Origin: Fen-1135 sp963705275
GTDB taxonomy: Bacteria > Desulfobacterota > Syntrophia > Syntrophales > UBA2185
Reading direction: 5' to 3'
Length of the DNA stretch: 64,000 nucleotides
Assembly: GCA_963705275.1 (NCBI GenBank)
Contig: OY970063.1
Span: 1,116,001 to 1,180,000, forward strand
Shown here: positions 44,903 through 52,771 of the stretch, piece after piece
Numbering within the stretch: position 1 is the stretch's first letter
Layout of the letters: every line of letters begins with the position of its first letter
Notes under the pieces: model-generated
Told to the model about the DNA's origin: nothing
The model's database searches: none
Seen by the model: only the letters and a program-made list of their open reading frames with translations
Position numbers and translations under genes: made by a program

Positions 44903-45795
44903 GTCTCATGAAAATTATCGAATGCGTCCCCAATATCAGTGAAGGCTGTGACAGGAAAAAGATAGACAGCATCGCGGCTGCGCTCTCGGCAGTCGGGGGC
45001 GTCAAGCTCCTTAACGTATGCGTCGATTGCGACCACAACCGGACTGTCTTCACATTCATCGGAGCACCGAAGCACGTATTGGAAGGGGCCGCCGCAGCCT
45101 GCGAGAAGGCCCTTGATCTAATCGACATGGAGAGACACAAAGGCGTGCACCCCCGGATCGGCGCTGTTGATGTGGTGCCATTCGTCCCTTTGAAAGGCGC
45201 GACAATGAAAGACGCCGTAGACCTGGCGCACCGGTTTGGCCGTGCGTTAGGAAAGAAGCGCAAGATCCCAGTATATTTCTATGGTGAGGCCGCACTTGAT
45301 CCGAAAAGAAGAGAATTAGCCGACGTGAGAAGAGGAGAATACGAGGCATTGAAAACCCGGTTCGACGATCCTCTGTGGATGCCGGATGCCGGCCCGGCCC
45401 GCTTCGATCCGCGGAGCGGCGCAGTCGCCTGCGGGGCGCGGGAGCCGCTCATCGCCTACAACATCGATCTCGCCACCGATAATCTTCAGGTGGCAAAGGA
45501 CATCGCCTGCTCCATCAGACAGTCGAGCGGCGGGCTCCCATATGTGAAGGCCATCGGCGTTCCCCTTGTGAGCAGGAATATCGTCCAGGTGTCGACGAAC
45601 CTCACCAACTATAAAGTGACGCCACCCAGGAAAGTTTTTGACGCCGTAAAGGAAAAGGCCGCCGCGTGCGGCGTTGCCATCCTGGAGTCGGAGCTGGTCG
45701 GCCTCATCCCCGAAGAAGCCCTCGAAGGCATCTCCGCCGAATACCTTCAGTTATCGAATTTCTGCGCCGAATGCATCATCGAAACCCATCTGTAG
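44899..45795 (+). CDS. ftcD: Glutamate formimidoyltransferase
   Basis: A 298-residue protein equal to the formiminotransferase domain of FTCD, which transfers the formimino group from N-formiminoglutamate to tetrahydrofolate. Motifs: IECVPNISEG at the start, DCDHNRTVFTFIG, and HKGVHPRIGAVDVVPFVP (with the catalytic His). There is no cyclodeaminase domain. It overlaps the phosphatase stop (ATGA), favouring the start at 44899; an in-frame ATG at 44908 is an alternative. Confidence 0.93.
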   Translation: MSLMKIIECVPNISEGCDRKKIDSIAAALSAVGGVKLLNVCVDCDHNRTVFTFIGAPKHVLEGAAAACEKALDLIDMERHKGVHPRIGAVDVVPFVPLKGATMKDAVDLAHRFGRALGKKRKIPVYFYGEAALDPKRRELADVRRGEYEALKTRFDDPLWMPDAGPARFDPRSGAVACGAREPLIAYNIDLATDNLQVAKDIACSIRQSSGGLPYVKAIGVPLVSRNIVQVSTNLTNYKVTPPRKVFDAVKEKAAACGVAILESELVGLIPEEALEGISAEYLQLSNFCAECIIETHL

Positions 45796-45798
45796 CCG

Positions 45799-46122
45799 TT
45801 ATCTCCCGGCTTTGCCCTTTCTTCCTCCGGACTCGGGGCTGATCGAGTGGGCCATGGTAACATTCTCTTCGGACATGAAAGAAGGCTTGCGGCCGGTGCC
45901 GTGGATGTTTCTCTTCTCCACGAGATCTTCTTCGATTGGCGGTACTTCCGCAAACTCGTCGGCTGCCTGCCGCGGCTCTTCATTCTCGTAATCGCCGAGC
46001 TTCCAGATCATCGTGTCAAGGTCCTTGTCGCACTTCCTCTCCTGCCCGCTTTCGAACTCCTTTATCTGATCGTCCAGAAGTTCATCCACCGGTTTCAACT
46101 TATCAACATCCTTGCATTCCAT
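45799..46122 (-). CDS. Acidic small protein, unknown
   Basis: A 107-residue, strongly acidic protein (MECKDVDKLKPVDELLDDQI...) with no signal peptide, membrane segment or known motif. I do not recognise a family. It is supported by an AAAGGAGG site eight bases before the ATG and by tight convergence (3 bp) with ftcD. It may be partly disordered; the tail is basic (GGRKGKAGR). Confidence 0.6.
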   Translation of the reverse strand: MECKDVDKLKPVDELLDDQIKEFESGQERKCDKDLDTMIWKLGDYENEEPRQAADEFAEVPPIEEDLVEKRNIHGTGRKPSFMSEENVTMAHSISPESGGRKGKAGR

Positions 46123-46336
46123 GCCTTCCTCCTTTGATATGGCAGGCGGAGCTCAATGGCTCGAAAGGCGCCGCCCGTGGGAAAAAGATGGAGGAATCCG
46201 GCATCAAAAGCAATGATAGAAAATAGTAAGCCGATTGGCGGGTATGAGTAACCGTTATAACAGGGCTTTCAACAACACAACGATTGACACTTTTCCCTGA
46301 ATCATGCTAAAGGCCTTCATCCGAAAGCCAAACTGT

Positions 46337-46413
46337 GCCCTCGTAGCTCAGGCGGATAGAGCAACGGATTCCTAATCCGTGTGCCGCGTGTTCGAGTCAC
46401 GCCGGGGGCACCA
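46337..46413 (+). tRNA. tRNA-Arg (anticodon CCT)
   Basis: A complete 77-nt cloverleaf. The acceptor stem GCCCTCG pairs with CGGGGGC, the D-loop has AGCTCAGGCGGATAGAGC, the anticodon loop is TTCCTAA (anticodon CCT), the T-loop is TTCGAGTC, and CCA is encoded. TTGACA at 46284-46289 with a poor -10 (TGCTAA, 46305-46310) may be its promoter. The 3' 46 bp is repeated at 51288-51333. Confidence 0.96.
46368..46413 (+). repeat. Attachment-site repeat within the tRNA gene (attL-like)
   Basis: The anticodon loop through the CCA end. It matches 51288-51333 with one mismatch (T/C at 46376/51296). The tRNA gene stays intact on this side. Confidence 0.85.
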
Positions 46414-46511
46414 GATAAATCAATGGGTTACAGAGTAAAGTCTGTAACCCATTTTTTTTGCTACCCTATTGCCGGTTTGCCTGGAAATGGCCGGGGAATT
46501 GACATGTTTAC

Positions 46512-46769
46512 TCAAGCATCACCCTGCCGCGTTCGAGTGCGCAAAAGAAATCTACGATACCCTTCAAGGAACCAACTAAGCATGGCTTCTTTCTCTTGCA
46601 TCAATTCATCAAACAATCGTCCGGCTTCAGCGTCTGAGATTTCTTCATCGAATGTATGCGTTTCGGCGGGCATTGAGTCTTTTATAACGCACAACATTTC
46701 AGCTATGAGTTTTTGGGGTTCACCGCATAATTCCGAGAATACTTGTATAAAGACATCGCCCCGCGTCAT
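46512..46769 (-). CDS. Small hypothetical island protein
   Basis: An 85-residue, mildly acidic, mainly helical protein with no known motif (MTRGDVFIQVFSELCGEPQK...). AAAGGA lies eight bases before the ATG, and a consensus promoter at 46897-46925 drives it with a leader of about 125 nt. The family is not recognised. The C-terminus (RRFLLRTRTRQGDA) is basic. Confidence 0.6.
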   Translation of the reverse strand: MTRGDVFIQVFSELCGEPQKLIAEMLCVIKDSMPAETHTFDEEISDAEAGRLFDELMQEKEAMLSWFLEGYRRFLLRTRTRQGDA

Positions 46770-46896
46770 AAAAATTTTCCTTTTATATATATCCCCATCC
46801 CGGAGGTTGAACTCAGGATACGATCTTTGATTCGGTCAGGCAGCGGTTAGAACATTTTTAAGTTCTGTTGATAAGAACTTTCTTTCCCGGGAAGCG

Positions 46897-46925
46897 AGTA
46901 TAGGAAAGGCGCTCTTTTGTGTCAA
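46897..46925 (-). promoter_or_regulatory. Consensus promoter of the 85-aa island gene
   Basis: Minus-strand TTGACA (46925-46920), 17-bp spacer, TATACT (46902-46897). Upstream, GAAGTGTTGTATG (46961-46973) is shared with the promoter region at 51029. Confidence 0.75.
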
Positions 46926-47018
46926 TACAATAATAACGGAGACGATGTCGATTTCCATATGAAGTGTTGTATGTGTCTGCTGAATCAGAAAATCACGACT
47001 ACAGGAAGCCATACGTAA

Positions 47019-47052
47019 CTAAGAAAGGCGGATTTCATTCCGCCTTTCTTAG
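47019..47052 (-). terminator. Hairpin terminator of the 98-aa exported protein gene
   Basis: A perfect 14-bp stem (arm CTAAGAAAGGCGGA) with a 6-nt loop, 27 bp after the stop at 47079. The arm ends in TTTCTTAG, so the T-tract is partly inside the stem. Confidence 0.75.
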
Positions 47053-47078
47053 AAGATGAGGTCTTTCTGCTTCTATTG

Positions 47079-47375
47079 CTATTTCATTTTCTTTCTGTCT
47101 TGCATTTCTCTGTATCTTAGAGCTTCTCTGAGCTGTTTGACGGCTTTCTCACAATCTGCGATGGCTGCTGCTCTGTGACCGCCAAAATCGTGAGGCGCCG
47201 CTCTCAGGTACGTTATGGCATCCTCAATTGAATTAATGGCTTTGACAATCCGGGGATGGGCTGCTTTTTCGCCCGCCATCGTTGGCTGTGCCTTAATGGG
47301 AGCCGATGTGACAAGAAAGAAAGACAAAGCAACTATTGCCGCACACATTATGATTGAGACAGAACGCTTTTTCAT
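47079..47375 (-). CDS. Exported small helical protein
   Basis: A 98-residue protein with a signal peptide (about 1-29, ending IKA-Q). The mature part is two helices with the pattern HPRIVKAINSIEDAITYLRAAPHDFGGHRAAAI...AVKQLREALRYRE. Proteins with this HP-x-I...APHDFGGHR pattern recur as small exported proteins in Deltaproteobacteria and Planctomycetes; their function is unknown. GGAGGT lies seven bases before the ATG. The conserved His residues could bind metal or heme, but this is a guess. Confidence 0.75.
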   Translation of the reverse strand: MKKRSVSIIMCAAIVALSFFLVTSAPIKAQPTMAGEKAAHPRIVKAINSIEDAITYLRAAPHDFGGHRAAAIADCEKAVKQLREALRYREMQDRKKMK

Positions 47376-47907
47376 ACCGATACCTCCATTTCATTTTATG
47401 GTTGGACTACATATTGTTTATTTTCTATTGAGCAAGATTCATTCCACAAGAAACAAAAAGAAATTACCTTGAAAACACTTAGTTTTTAGAATACCTCATC
47501 TAACGAAGCTTCTCAGCTGAGCAAGTATTCCCCTTCCCTTGGGGAATATCTCCACATTATCCTGACCGCTCACAAGAGATTTAACTACACATTCAAGTAA
47601 GGCCTTGAGGTCTTGATTAATACCAAATGAAATCTTGTATCCAAAGGCTAAATTAGGAATCAACATTGCAGGAAGCAGAGTGCACATATTTGCCGCATTA
47701 TAAAGAATGAGTTTTTCCAGAATTGATTCATTTCTCAGAGTGGGGCATTATTACTCAATGAGAGAGGAAAAGTATCTCAGTGGAGGAAGAATATTCCCTA
47801 CTGGTCCCTTCGTAACTTATTATTATCCTAGAGAGTAATAACATTTTTTGCTCTGGTATAGTTCATGCAACAGTCAAAATAAAGAATATTGAAAAATGGG
47901 GTATAAT
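47376..47907. other. Intergenic region with a protein remnant
   Basis: About 530 bases. The only coding signal is the fragment at 47496-47747. The rest is A/T-rich and holds the leader of the lipoprotein gene. No RNA gene was recognised. Confidence 0.45.
47496..47747 (-). pseudogene. Possible 5'-truncated protein fragment
   Basis: A stop-to-stop frame of about 83 codons on the minus strand reads like a real protein (ESILEKLILYNAANMCTLLP... ending KGRGILAQLRSFVR), but the only ATG is internal at 47687 and no ribosome site precedes it. I do not recognise the family. A decayed 3' end of a larger gene is the best reading, with low confidence. Confidence 0.3.
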
Positions 47908-48234
47908 ATGAAGACGCTATTTCTTGCCTTAATTTTTGCAGCTCTTATGAGTGTATCATGCGTTGCGACCGTGGGACCTCATGGTAGCAGTGTCGCCATC
48001 GCGCCGCCCCTTCCACTGACTGTGGAGTTGGTAGACCCATACTACGTCCACGGCGGTTATCACTATTACTACAATAGTGACCGATGGTACTACTCACAGT
48101 CAAGGAGCGGACCATGGATAGATCTTCCGAGGGATCGTTACCCAAGAGAAGTCAGGTATAAAGGCAGGAGTGGAGAAAGAGACTGGGGAGATGAAAGAGG
48201 CAGGGGAGTAAAACGCGGACACGATAGGGATTAA
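47908..48234 (+). CDS. Small putative lipoprotein, Tyr-rich
   Basis: The start is the ATG at 47908 (MKTLFLALIFAALMSVSC). The hydrophobic leader ends in a lipobox-like SVSC, so Cys18 may be lipidated. The mature 90 residues are rich in Tyr, Gly and charged residues (HGGYHYYYNSDRWYYSQS, then a basic RGRGVKRGHDRD tail). An upstream in-frame ATG at 47896 adds four residues. It probably sits in the outer membrane or periplasm. Function unknown. Confidence 0.65.
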   Translation: MKTLFLALIFAALMSVSCVATVGPHGSSVAIAPPLPLTVELVDPYYVHGGYHYYYNSDRWYYSQSRSGPWIDLPRDRYPREVRYKGRSGERDWGDERGRGVKRGHDRD

Positions 48235-48427
48235 CGAATGCAAAGCATCTCAAGGCGAGGGGGTCAAATCTGTTGACAATAAGCGCGCCATTGAAAAACC
48301 CGTCAAGAAGGCCGACAAGCCTGTAGAAAATAAGTAATCTGTACGTATTTTTCAGGATATTTTTCATCACGAACATCAGTAAACCATTTCTTGAAAACAG
48401 GTTAGGCGTTGTATAACTAAAATTAGT

Positions 48428-49002
48428 AGGCTCAAAAAAGAGGGTGGGTCCACACAATTTATTTAAGTAACTTCTAAGGAGGAAACTATGCGAAAATTGG
48501 CAATAGGGATTGTAGTAGTTGTTGCAATTAGTATGTTGTTTGTCCAGGTGTCATTTGCTCAGAAATCACAGGCTACTGGGGCTACCGTATCAAAGGGGGC
48601 ATGGACTTTTGGTGTTCCCGCAACTGTTACAGCCGAAACAAACTTTACCGGGCAAGAGGCTATTGTTGTTGAACCCGGCAAGGTAATGAAGGTTGAGCCG
48701 ATGAAGGGAGTAAAGGACGGTCTGCAGATGAAATTTAAGACAGACCAGGGTAATGCTTATACTGTCTTTATGGGGCCCAAGTGGTTTATTGAAAATCAGA
48801 AGATTAAATTTAAGGCCGGTGACAGCGTTATGGTCAAGGGGAAGAAATTTGGTTCCTATATCATAGCAACAGAAATCAGCAAGGGCGATTGGACCATGAA
48901 ACTGCGTAATCAAGAAGATGGCCAGCCAAGCTGGGAATGCTGTTACCCCGGCGTAGTTAAATTGAAATAATAACCGGCGACCCACCCAATTTTTTCAGCT
49001 GG
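48428..49002 (+). mobile_element. Inverted-repeat-bounded gene cassette, copy 2
   Basis: Left end CTCAAAAAAGAGGGTGGGTC (48431-48450), right end GACCCACCCAATTTTTTCAG (48979-48998) in inverted orientation, with the 160-aa protein gene between. The outer sequence after the right end (AGCTGGTTTCGAACAT) also matches copy 1 (read on the minus strand), so the shared unit extends to about 49012. It lies inside the tRNA-Arg island. Confidence 0.55.
48488..48970 (+). CDS. Exported 160-aa protein, paralog of the one at 16454
   Basis: Same length and architecture as the copy-1 protein: signal peptide 1-24 (MRKLAIGIVVVVAISMLFV identical), then a beta-rich domain. Blocks kept in both: QEAIVV/REAIVV, GNAYTV, MGPKWFI, QKIKF, GDSVMV, ATEISKGDWTMKLRN, EDGQP, WECC. 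TAAGGAGGAAACT precedes the ATG. Differences are scattered and conservative, which suggests both copies are under selection and that the duplication is not very recent. Function unknown. Confidence 0.8.
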   Translation: MRKLAIGIVVVVAISMLFVQVSFAQKSQATGATVSKGAWTFGVPATVTAETNFTGQEAIVVEPGKVMKVEPMKGVKDGLQMKFKTDQGNAYTVFMGPKWFIENQKIKFKAGDSVMVKGKKFGSYIIATEISKGDWTMKLRNQEDGQPSWECCYPGVVKLK

Positions 49003-49009
49003 TTTCGAA

Positions 49010-49480
49010 CATCTACGCACTGTGTAGATTTGCTTTTGACATACGTTTCTTATTGATAACAGGAAGTGACCAAGCCGAATAATAAGCTATGGAAAGGTAT
49101 TTTTCAAACCCGATCTAATGGTGCAGTTTCTTGTTCTTGATCCTTTGCACAAAACCATTGACGGACTCTTCAAATGTAATATAATTTAACTATCGCTTCC
49201 TCCCTCCGTGTTCATCTCCTTATGGAGAGAGGTTATTCTCAGGGAAGCCCGAAGCCGATTTTGCCAACTTAATCGCTTTGGGCTTTTCTGCTCTTGTAAC
49301 GCCCGAAGTTTACGTAAGAGTAAAATTTAAGATATCCATTTGAAAATTGCATTTAGTTGTCTAATCATTAAAACAACGTTGCTGGAGGGGAGCGGTACAA
49401 CAGAAGTTGAACGTAGCTTGCCATCGGCGGTAGATGTAAGCCATCGATGGCAAGATTGCTATTTCTCAATCTAAAAATGT
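49010..49480. other. Intergenic region with an inverted repeat
   Basis: No gene seen in about 470 bases. An inverted repeat with 10-bp perfect arms (CTTGCCATCG, 49417-49426 and 49445-49454) lies 27 bp past the stop of the SRPBCC gene and may end its transcript, though it lacks a T-run. ATTGATAACAGGAAGT near 49053 recurs near 51063. Confidence 0.5.
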
Positions 49481-49909
49481 CTAGTCACCAACACTGATTT
49501 TGACATCATAAGGGGCAGGACGGCCTTCTTCCCTCTCCAACCAATCTTTTAGACTTAAAAGGAATGTAGCCCACTTGGTGCTGCAATGGCGCATAAATTC
49601 ATCGGGCTTTTTCCAGTTGGCGTGCGTGAATAGGACGAAAGTCTGATCCTTCTTAGGTTTCAATTGAAAGATTAAGTCTGTACCGAGCCACTCCTTCGGC
49701 CCATCCACGCATTTCCATTTCACTAGTTTGTTAGGCTTCAACTCTACAACTCTCATGTCGGCGAACCCGAAGTGAATAATTCCGCCTTGCTTGGCGTTTC
49801 CCTTAGTACCCACAATCCACCAATGAGAAATTCCATCAATAGTGGAAAGGGCCTTAAAAACCTTTTGTGGTGCGGATCTAATTCCGACTCTGTGAATAAT
49901 ATCTGGCAT
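49481..49909 (-). CDS. SRPBCC/AHSA1-type protein
   Basis: A 142-residue protein of the START-like SRPBCC fold, AHSA1 branch: VGIRSAPQKVFKALSTIDGISHWW at the start, GFADMRVVELKPNKLVKWKC in the middle, and a final helix (TKWATFLLSLKDWLEREEGR). These proteins bind small hydrophobic ligands or act as Hsp90 activator-like domains. AAAGGAGG lies before the ATG. It is within the tRNA island. Confidence 0.85.
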   Translation of the reverse strand: MPDIIHRVGIRSAPQKVFKALSTIDGISHWWIVGTKGNAKQGGIIHFGFADMRVVELKPNKLVKWKCVDGPKEWLGTDLIFQLKPKKDQTFVLFTHANWKKPDEFMRHCSTKWATFLLSLKDWLEREEGRPAPYDVKISVGD

Positions 49910-50030
49910 GATTTCCTCCTTTCATAGTACGGCTAAGAATTAAGGACGCAATAGCTTATTAATGCCCTTTGGCGAATCCAGCCGCTGTGGTAAGCGCGAA
50001 CAAGCGAGAGCGGGTCTTCACTAGTTCCCA

Positions 50031-50828
50031 TCAATAAATTTGACCAACATTCCCTTTTGGCAAACACCACACGTCTTTGATTTTGCAAAGCCGCGCAAGC
50101 ATCTCTTCATACTCTTTATTAATAGCCGCTCTTTCCGTCAGGCCGAGGAACTGGATGATGTATCCATGGGGGCCGGGCATTATAACAAAAGGATACATGC
50201 CACCGAGTTTCCCGCCGCCTATATCTTCAGTGGTTATATTGGGGGCGTAGTACATGACGTGTGGCACGTTAAGGGTGCCGACACTGTCGTCTTCATCATT
50301 GTTCAAGTACGTTCTCAGTATTGGAGACAGCATGTATGAAACGCCGGCTCGTTTCGGCGCTTTATAGTATCCTGTTTTGTAACGGTCTTTGATGATTCTC
50401 TTTAGTTCGCCGGGAGGAGTCCCCTTGGCCTGCATCTCTGCCGCGTCAAAGAAGACTCGCATCTGTGCCTTGACTCCCGCGTTATCAAAGGAAACAGGGT
50501 AGAGAATATCATCTCTATATTTCGTAAAGGCCCAGGAGCCTCTGAACGTGTCATCGCCGGTTCGAGCAACAAAGGCGTGGAATCCATTAGTGCCCTTGCG
50601 GGCAACTTCGAAGCCCTTATCGGGGTTTAAGACATATACGGTTGCATTGTCTCTGAGGTGGGGCGGCAGCGCGCTCAGCGCCAGCTGAATTTCCAGATCT
50701 CGCGGCAATGGCTCGATTTTATTCATCACTTCGGAAGCCTGTCTATCTGCCGCAATAGCTGTAAGCGAGAACAATAGACCTGCAACTAGAACAATTGCCT
50801 GAACTTGAACAAATATTCTTCGTCCCAT
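50031..50828 (-). CDS. Exported 265-aa protein, unknown
   Basis: A signal peptide is clear (about 1-27, ending AIA-A). The mature domain of about 238 residues contains EPLPRDLEIQLALSALPPHLRD, then NATVYVLNPDKGFEVARKGT, and near the end PFVIMPGPHGYIIQFLGL. I do not recognise the family. AAGGAGG precedes the ATG, and a promoter is predicted at 50973-51001, leaving a leader of about 145 nt. It is the last gene before the right island end. Probably periplasmic. Confidence 0.7.
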   Translation of the reverse strand: MGRRIFVQVQAIVLVAGLLFSLTAIAADRQASEVMNKIEPLPRDLEIQLALSALPPHLRDNATVYVLNPDKGFEVARKGTNGFHAFVARTGDDTFRGSWAFTKYRDDILYPVSFDNAGVKAQMRVFFDAAEMQAKGTPPGELKRIIKDRYKTGYYKAPKRAGVSYMLSPILRTYLNNDEDDSVGTLNVPHVMYYAPNITTEDIGGGKLGGMYPFVIMPGPHGYIIQFLGLTERAAINKEYEEMLARLCKIKDVWCLPKGNVGQIY

Positions 50829-51287
50829 ATCGAATCCTCCTTGACTATTTTCTAATCACACTACCTCATTTGATGATGTAAAAAGATAGCGATTGTTAAG
50901 TAGGGGAATGGTAGGTAAAAACTGATAACAAGGGATGATATTCAGCCTTAAGATATTACTTCTTGCGGCAAGAGTATATGAAGAACGGTCTCGTGTGTCG
51001 ATGGAACATCAACAACAGATTACCGTTTGAAGTGTTGTATGATTGAGAAATCCATTGGGTCATTGATAACAGGAAGTTATCAATGAATCAGGCATTCATA
51101 TTTTCATATGCTTTTGCTTGCAATTTATCTATCGGAATGTAACGCTATTTGTAACCATCACCATTAAAAACTATTTGACAAGAGTCAATAATAATGAAAA
51201 TAGAAGCTACTATCTAAACAAATTAAAACACGGGAATCACAGGCTATTCCTGCAATTCCCGGCGGTGCCTTAAAAATCCACTTTCGC
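50829..51287. other. Intergenic region, island right side
   Basis: About 460 bases without a gene. It holds the promoter for the 265-aa protein gene and the shared box GAAGTGTTGTATG (51029-51041), then A/T-rich sequence up to the tRNA 3'-end copy. Confidence 0.5.
50973..51001 (-). promoter_or_regulatory. Predicted promoter of the 265-aa exported protein gene
   Basis: Minus-strand TCGACA (51001-50996), 17-bp spacer, TATACT (50978-50973). Confidence 0.6.
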
Positions 51288-51333
51288 ATTCCTAACCCGT
51301 GTGCCGCGTGTTCGAGTCACGCCGGGGGCACCA
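51288..51333 (+). repeat. tRNA-Arg 3'-end copy (attR-like)
   Basis: 46 bp identical to the tRNA-Arg 3' part except one base. No 5' half of a tRNA precedes it, so it is not a functional tRNA gene. It marks the far end of the island. Confidence 0.85.
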
Positions 51334-51339
51334 CTCTTC

Positions 51340-51434
51340 CTCAATTTGTCATTCCAGCCCCCAATGAGAACATTCGAGGGCAGGCTCCAGCGGGAATTCA
51401 GTAATTCCTGTCATTCCCGACTTGATCGGGAATC
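51340..51434. repeat. Dispersed repeats, families D and A
   Basis: CATTCGAGGGCAGGCTCCAG (from 51371; relative at about 62160) and an A-type unit TGTCATTCCCGACTTGATCG continuing GGAATCA (51409-51434), whose arms TTCCCGA/TCGGGAA pair. Both families recur several times to the right end of the window. Confidence 0.75.
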
Positions 51435-51491
51435 ATGTTCAGATAACGAAAACAGCAAATAGAATAAGAGAAAATCAAAGGAGGACGTCAT

Positions 51492-51821
51492 ATGGCGGAA
51501 AAGATACCGGAACGATTTGACGACGTAACTGTAATCTGCAAGGCGAACATATTCTTTGAAGGCAAGGTGGCAAGCCATACTGTCTTGTTCAAAGACGGCA
51601 GGAAAAAGACAGTGGGCCTGATTCATCAGGGTTCTTTCAAATTCAATACCGAGGCCCCCGAGAAGATGGAGATTACTGCCGGCAGCTGTCTGGTGCGACG
51701 AGCCGGCGAAAAGCAATGGCATACCTATTCGGCAGGTGAATCTTTTCAGGTGTCCGGCGGATCCTGGTTTGAAATAGTCGTGGACGGCAGCATACTGGAA
51801 TACGTCTGCTCATTCGAATGA
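51492..51821 (+). CDS. ppnP: Pyrimidine/purine nucleoside phosphorylase PpnP
   Basis: A 109-residue single-domain cupin of the PpnP (DUF1255) family, which phosphorolyses diverse nucleosides. Family blocks: ANIFFEGKVASHTVLFKDG, KTVGLIHQGSFKFNT, and GEKQWHTYSAGESFQVSGGSW. The length is slightly above the usual 95-105. AAAGGAGG lies upstream of the ATG. Its 3' end overlaps, on the other strand, the extended tail of the next gene. Confidence 0.9.
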   Translation: MAEKIPERFDDVTVICKANIFFEGKVASHTVLFKDGRKKTVGLIHQGSFKFNTEAPEKMEITAGSCLVRRAGEKQWHTYSAGESFQVSGGSWFEIVVDGSILEYVCSFE

Positions 51822-52369
51822 TATTTAGTGCCGCAATCGAAAGAGCCCTTCCCGGGCAGCATGACAATGGCTACTTCGTGCTGTACCCGCGGCGCGTCAA
51901 GACAGGCGCCCATCGCCCGTTGATAGTTTGCACGCATCTGGTACGACTGGGCTTGCGGCATGCCGTTAGAAGGCTGGGTCGGGTCGTAACGTGTCTGGCC
52001 TACAGCCCAGCTATGGCATTCATAGCGATCCTTCGCCTGCAGCTCTTCGCTCTGGCCCTGCCGGGCATAGACAAAGAGCCTTCCATTCGATGGCGGCGCT
52101 GCCGATGGCGCAGGTTGAGCATAAACCTGAGGCTGCTCCCGGATCACCACCGGTGCAGGCGCATAATAGGGTGAATAATAATATGGTGGATAATAGTAGG
52201 GTGAGTAGTAATACGGTGCATAATAAGGCGCCAGAACTGCTGCACCTCCTATCACCGCCCAGGGCGCCCACCACCAACCCCAATGGCCGCCTCTTGCCTC
52301 ACTGGGCAATGGGTTTACGAGAAAGATGATCATCATGAATATAAGAACTGCGCAGGCAGCTTTCTTCAT
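51746..52369 (-). CDS. Exported YxPYYY-repeat protein with a frameshifted tail
   Basis: The start is the ATG at 52369 (GGAGG upstream). It has a signal peptide (about 1-26), then a WGWWWAPWAVIGGAAVLAP segment, tandem YYxPYYYPPYYYSPYY (about 48-70), a Pro/Ala linker, and a conserved domain (RYECHSWAVGQTRYDPTQPS ... YQRAMGACLD). Family members normally end soon after ACLEGRGY-like residues. Here the +1 frame gives exactly RGYSTK-stop at 51871, so one base appears inserted near 51886-51896. The actual frame runs 42 codons further and overlaps ppnP by 76 bp. Probably outer-membrane or periplasmic. Confidence 0.7.
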   Translation of the reverse strand: MKKAACAVLIFMMIIFLVNPLPSEARGGHWGWWWAPWAVIGGAAVLAPYYAPYYYSPYYYPPYYYSPYYAPAPVVIREQPQVYAQPAPSAAPPSNGRLFVYARQGQSEELQAKDRYECHSWAVGQTRYDPTQPSNGMPQAQSYQMRANYQRAMGACLDAPRVQHEVAIVMLPGKGSFDCGTKYHSNEQTYSSMLPSTTISNQDPPDT

Positions 52370-52771
52370 ATTTTTCCTCCTTGTTTGTCTCAAAAAATGT
52401 TTCTAAACTTTTTACTCCCCATCTCGGGGCATTTCAATAAATATTAAGCAAAAAATAGGCCTAAAAAAGGACAAAAACATAAGTGCAAGATATCAAATAA
52501 TATATAGCAATTGGACATTTTTTGGTTGGATAATTTTCATTAGAAAATGGATAGAATGTATACAGTAATTAGTATCCAGGTGTGTAAAAAGTACACAGAG
52601 AGGGAGTCGGTCATTCATTTCACAATCAGTATTCTTACAGTCCGTCATTAGGTCTTTTCGCAGCCATAAATCAGAGTATCCCTGATTGTGGATGATTGCC
52701 AATCCTATATTATCAATATTACACAGGAGAGCCAAAGTAGCGGCAGAAAATGATTAGAGAGGAAAGAATCA
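52370..52771. other. Intergenic region, A/T-rich
   Basis: About 400 bases between divergent genes. No gene or RNA recognised. A weak -10-like TATATT lies near 52708. A perfect short inverted repeat CCCCATCTCGGGG is near 52419. Confidence 0.4.

Larger units (their letters stand above)
46414..51333. mobile_element. Integrase-less genomic island at tRNA-Arg
   Basis: A 4.9-kb segment bounded by the tRNA-Arg gene and a 46-bp copy of its 3' end. The contents are small proteins: an 85-aa protein, a 98-aa exported helical protein, a lipoprotein, the cassette protein, an SRPBCC protein and a 265-aa exported protein. No integrase or recombinase gene is seen, so it is a remnant or depends on an integrase elsewhere. 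Several genes carry strong GGAGG sites and consensus promoters. Confidence 0.7.

Noticed and set aside
51288..51333. A second tRNA-Arg gene
   Set aside because: Only the 3' half from the anticodon loop is present; no D-arm or 5' acceptor strand precedes it.
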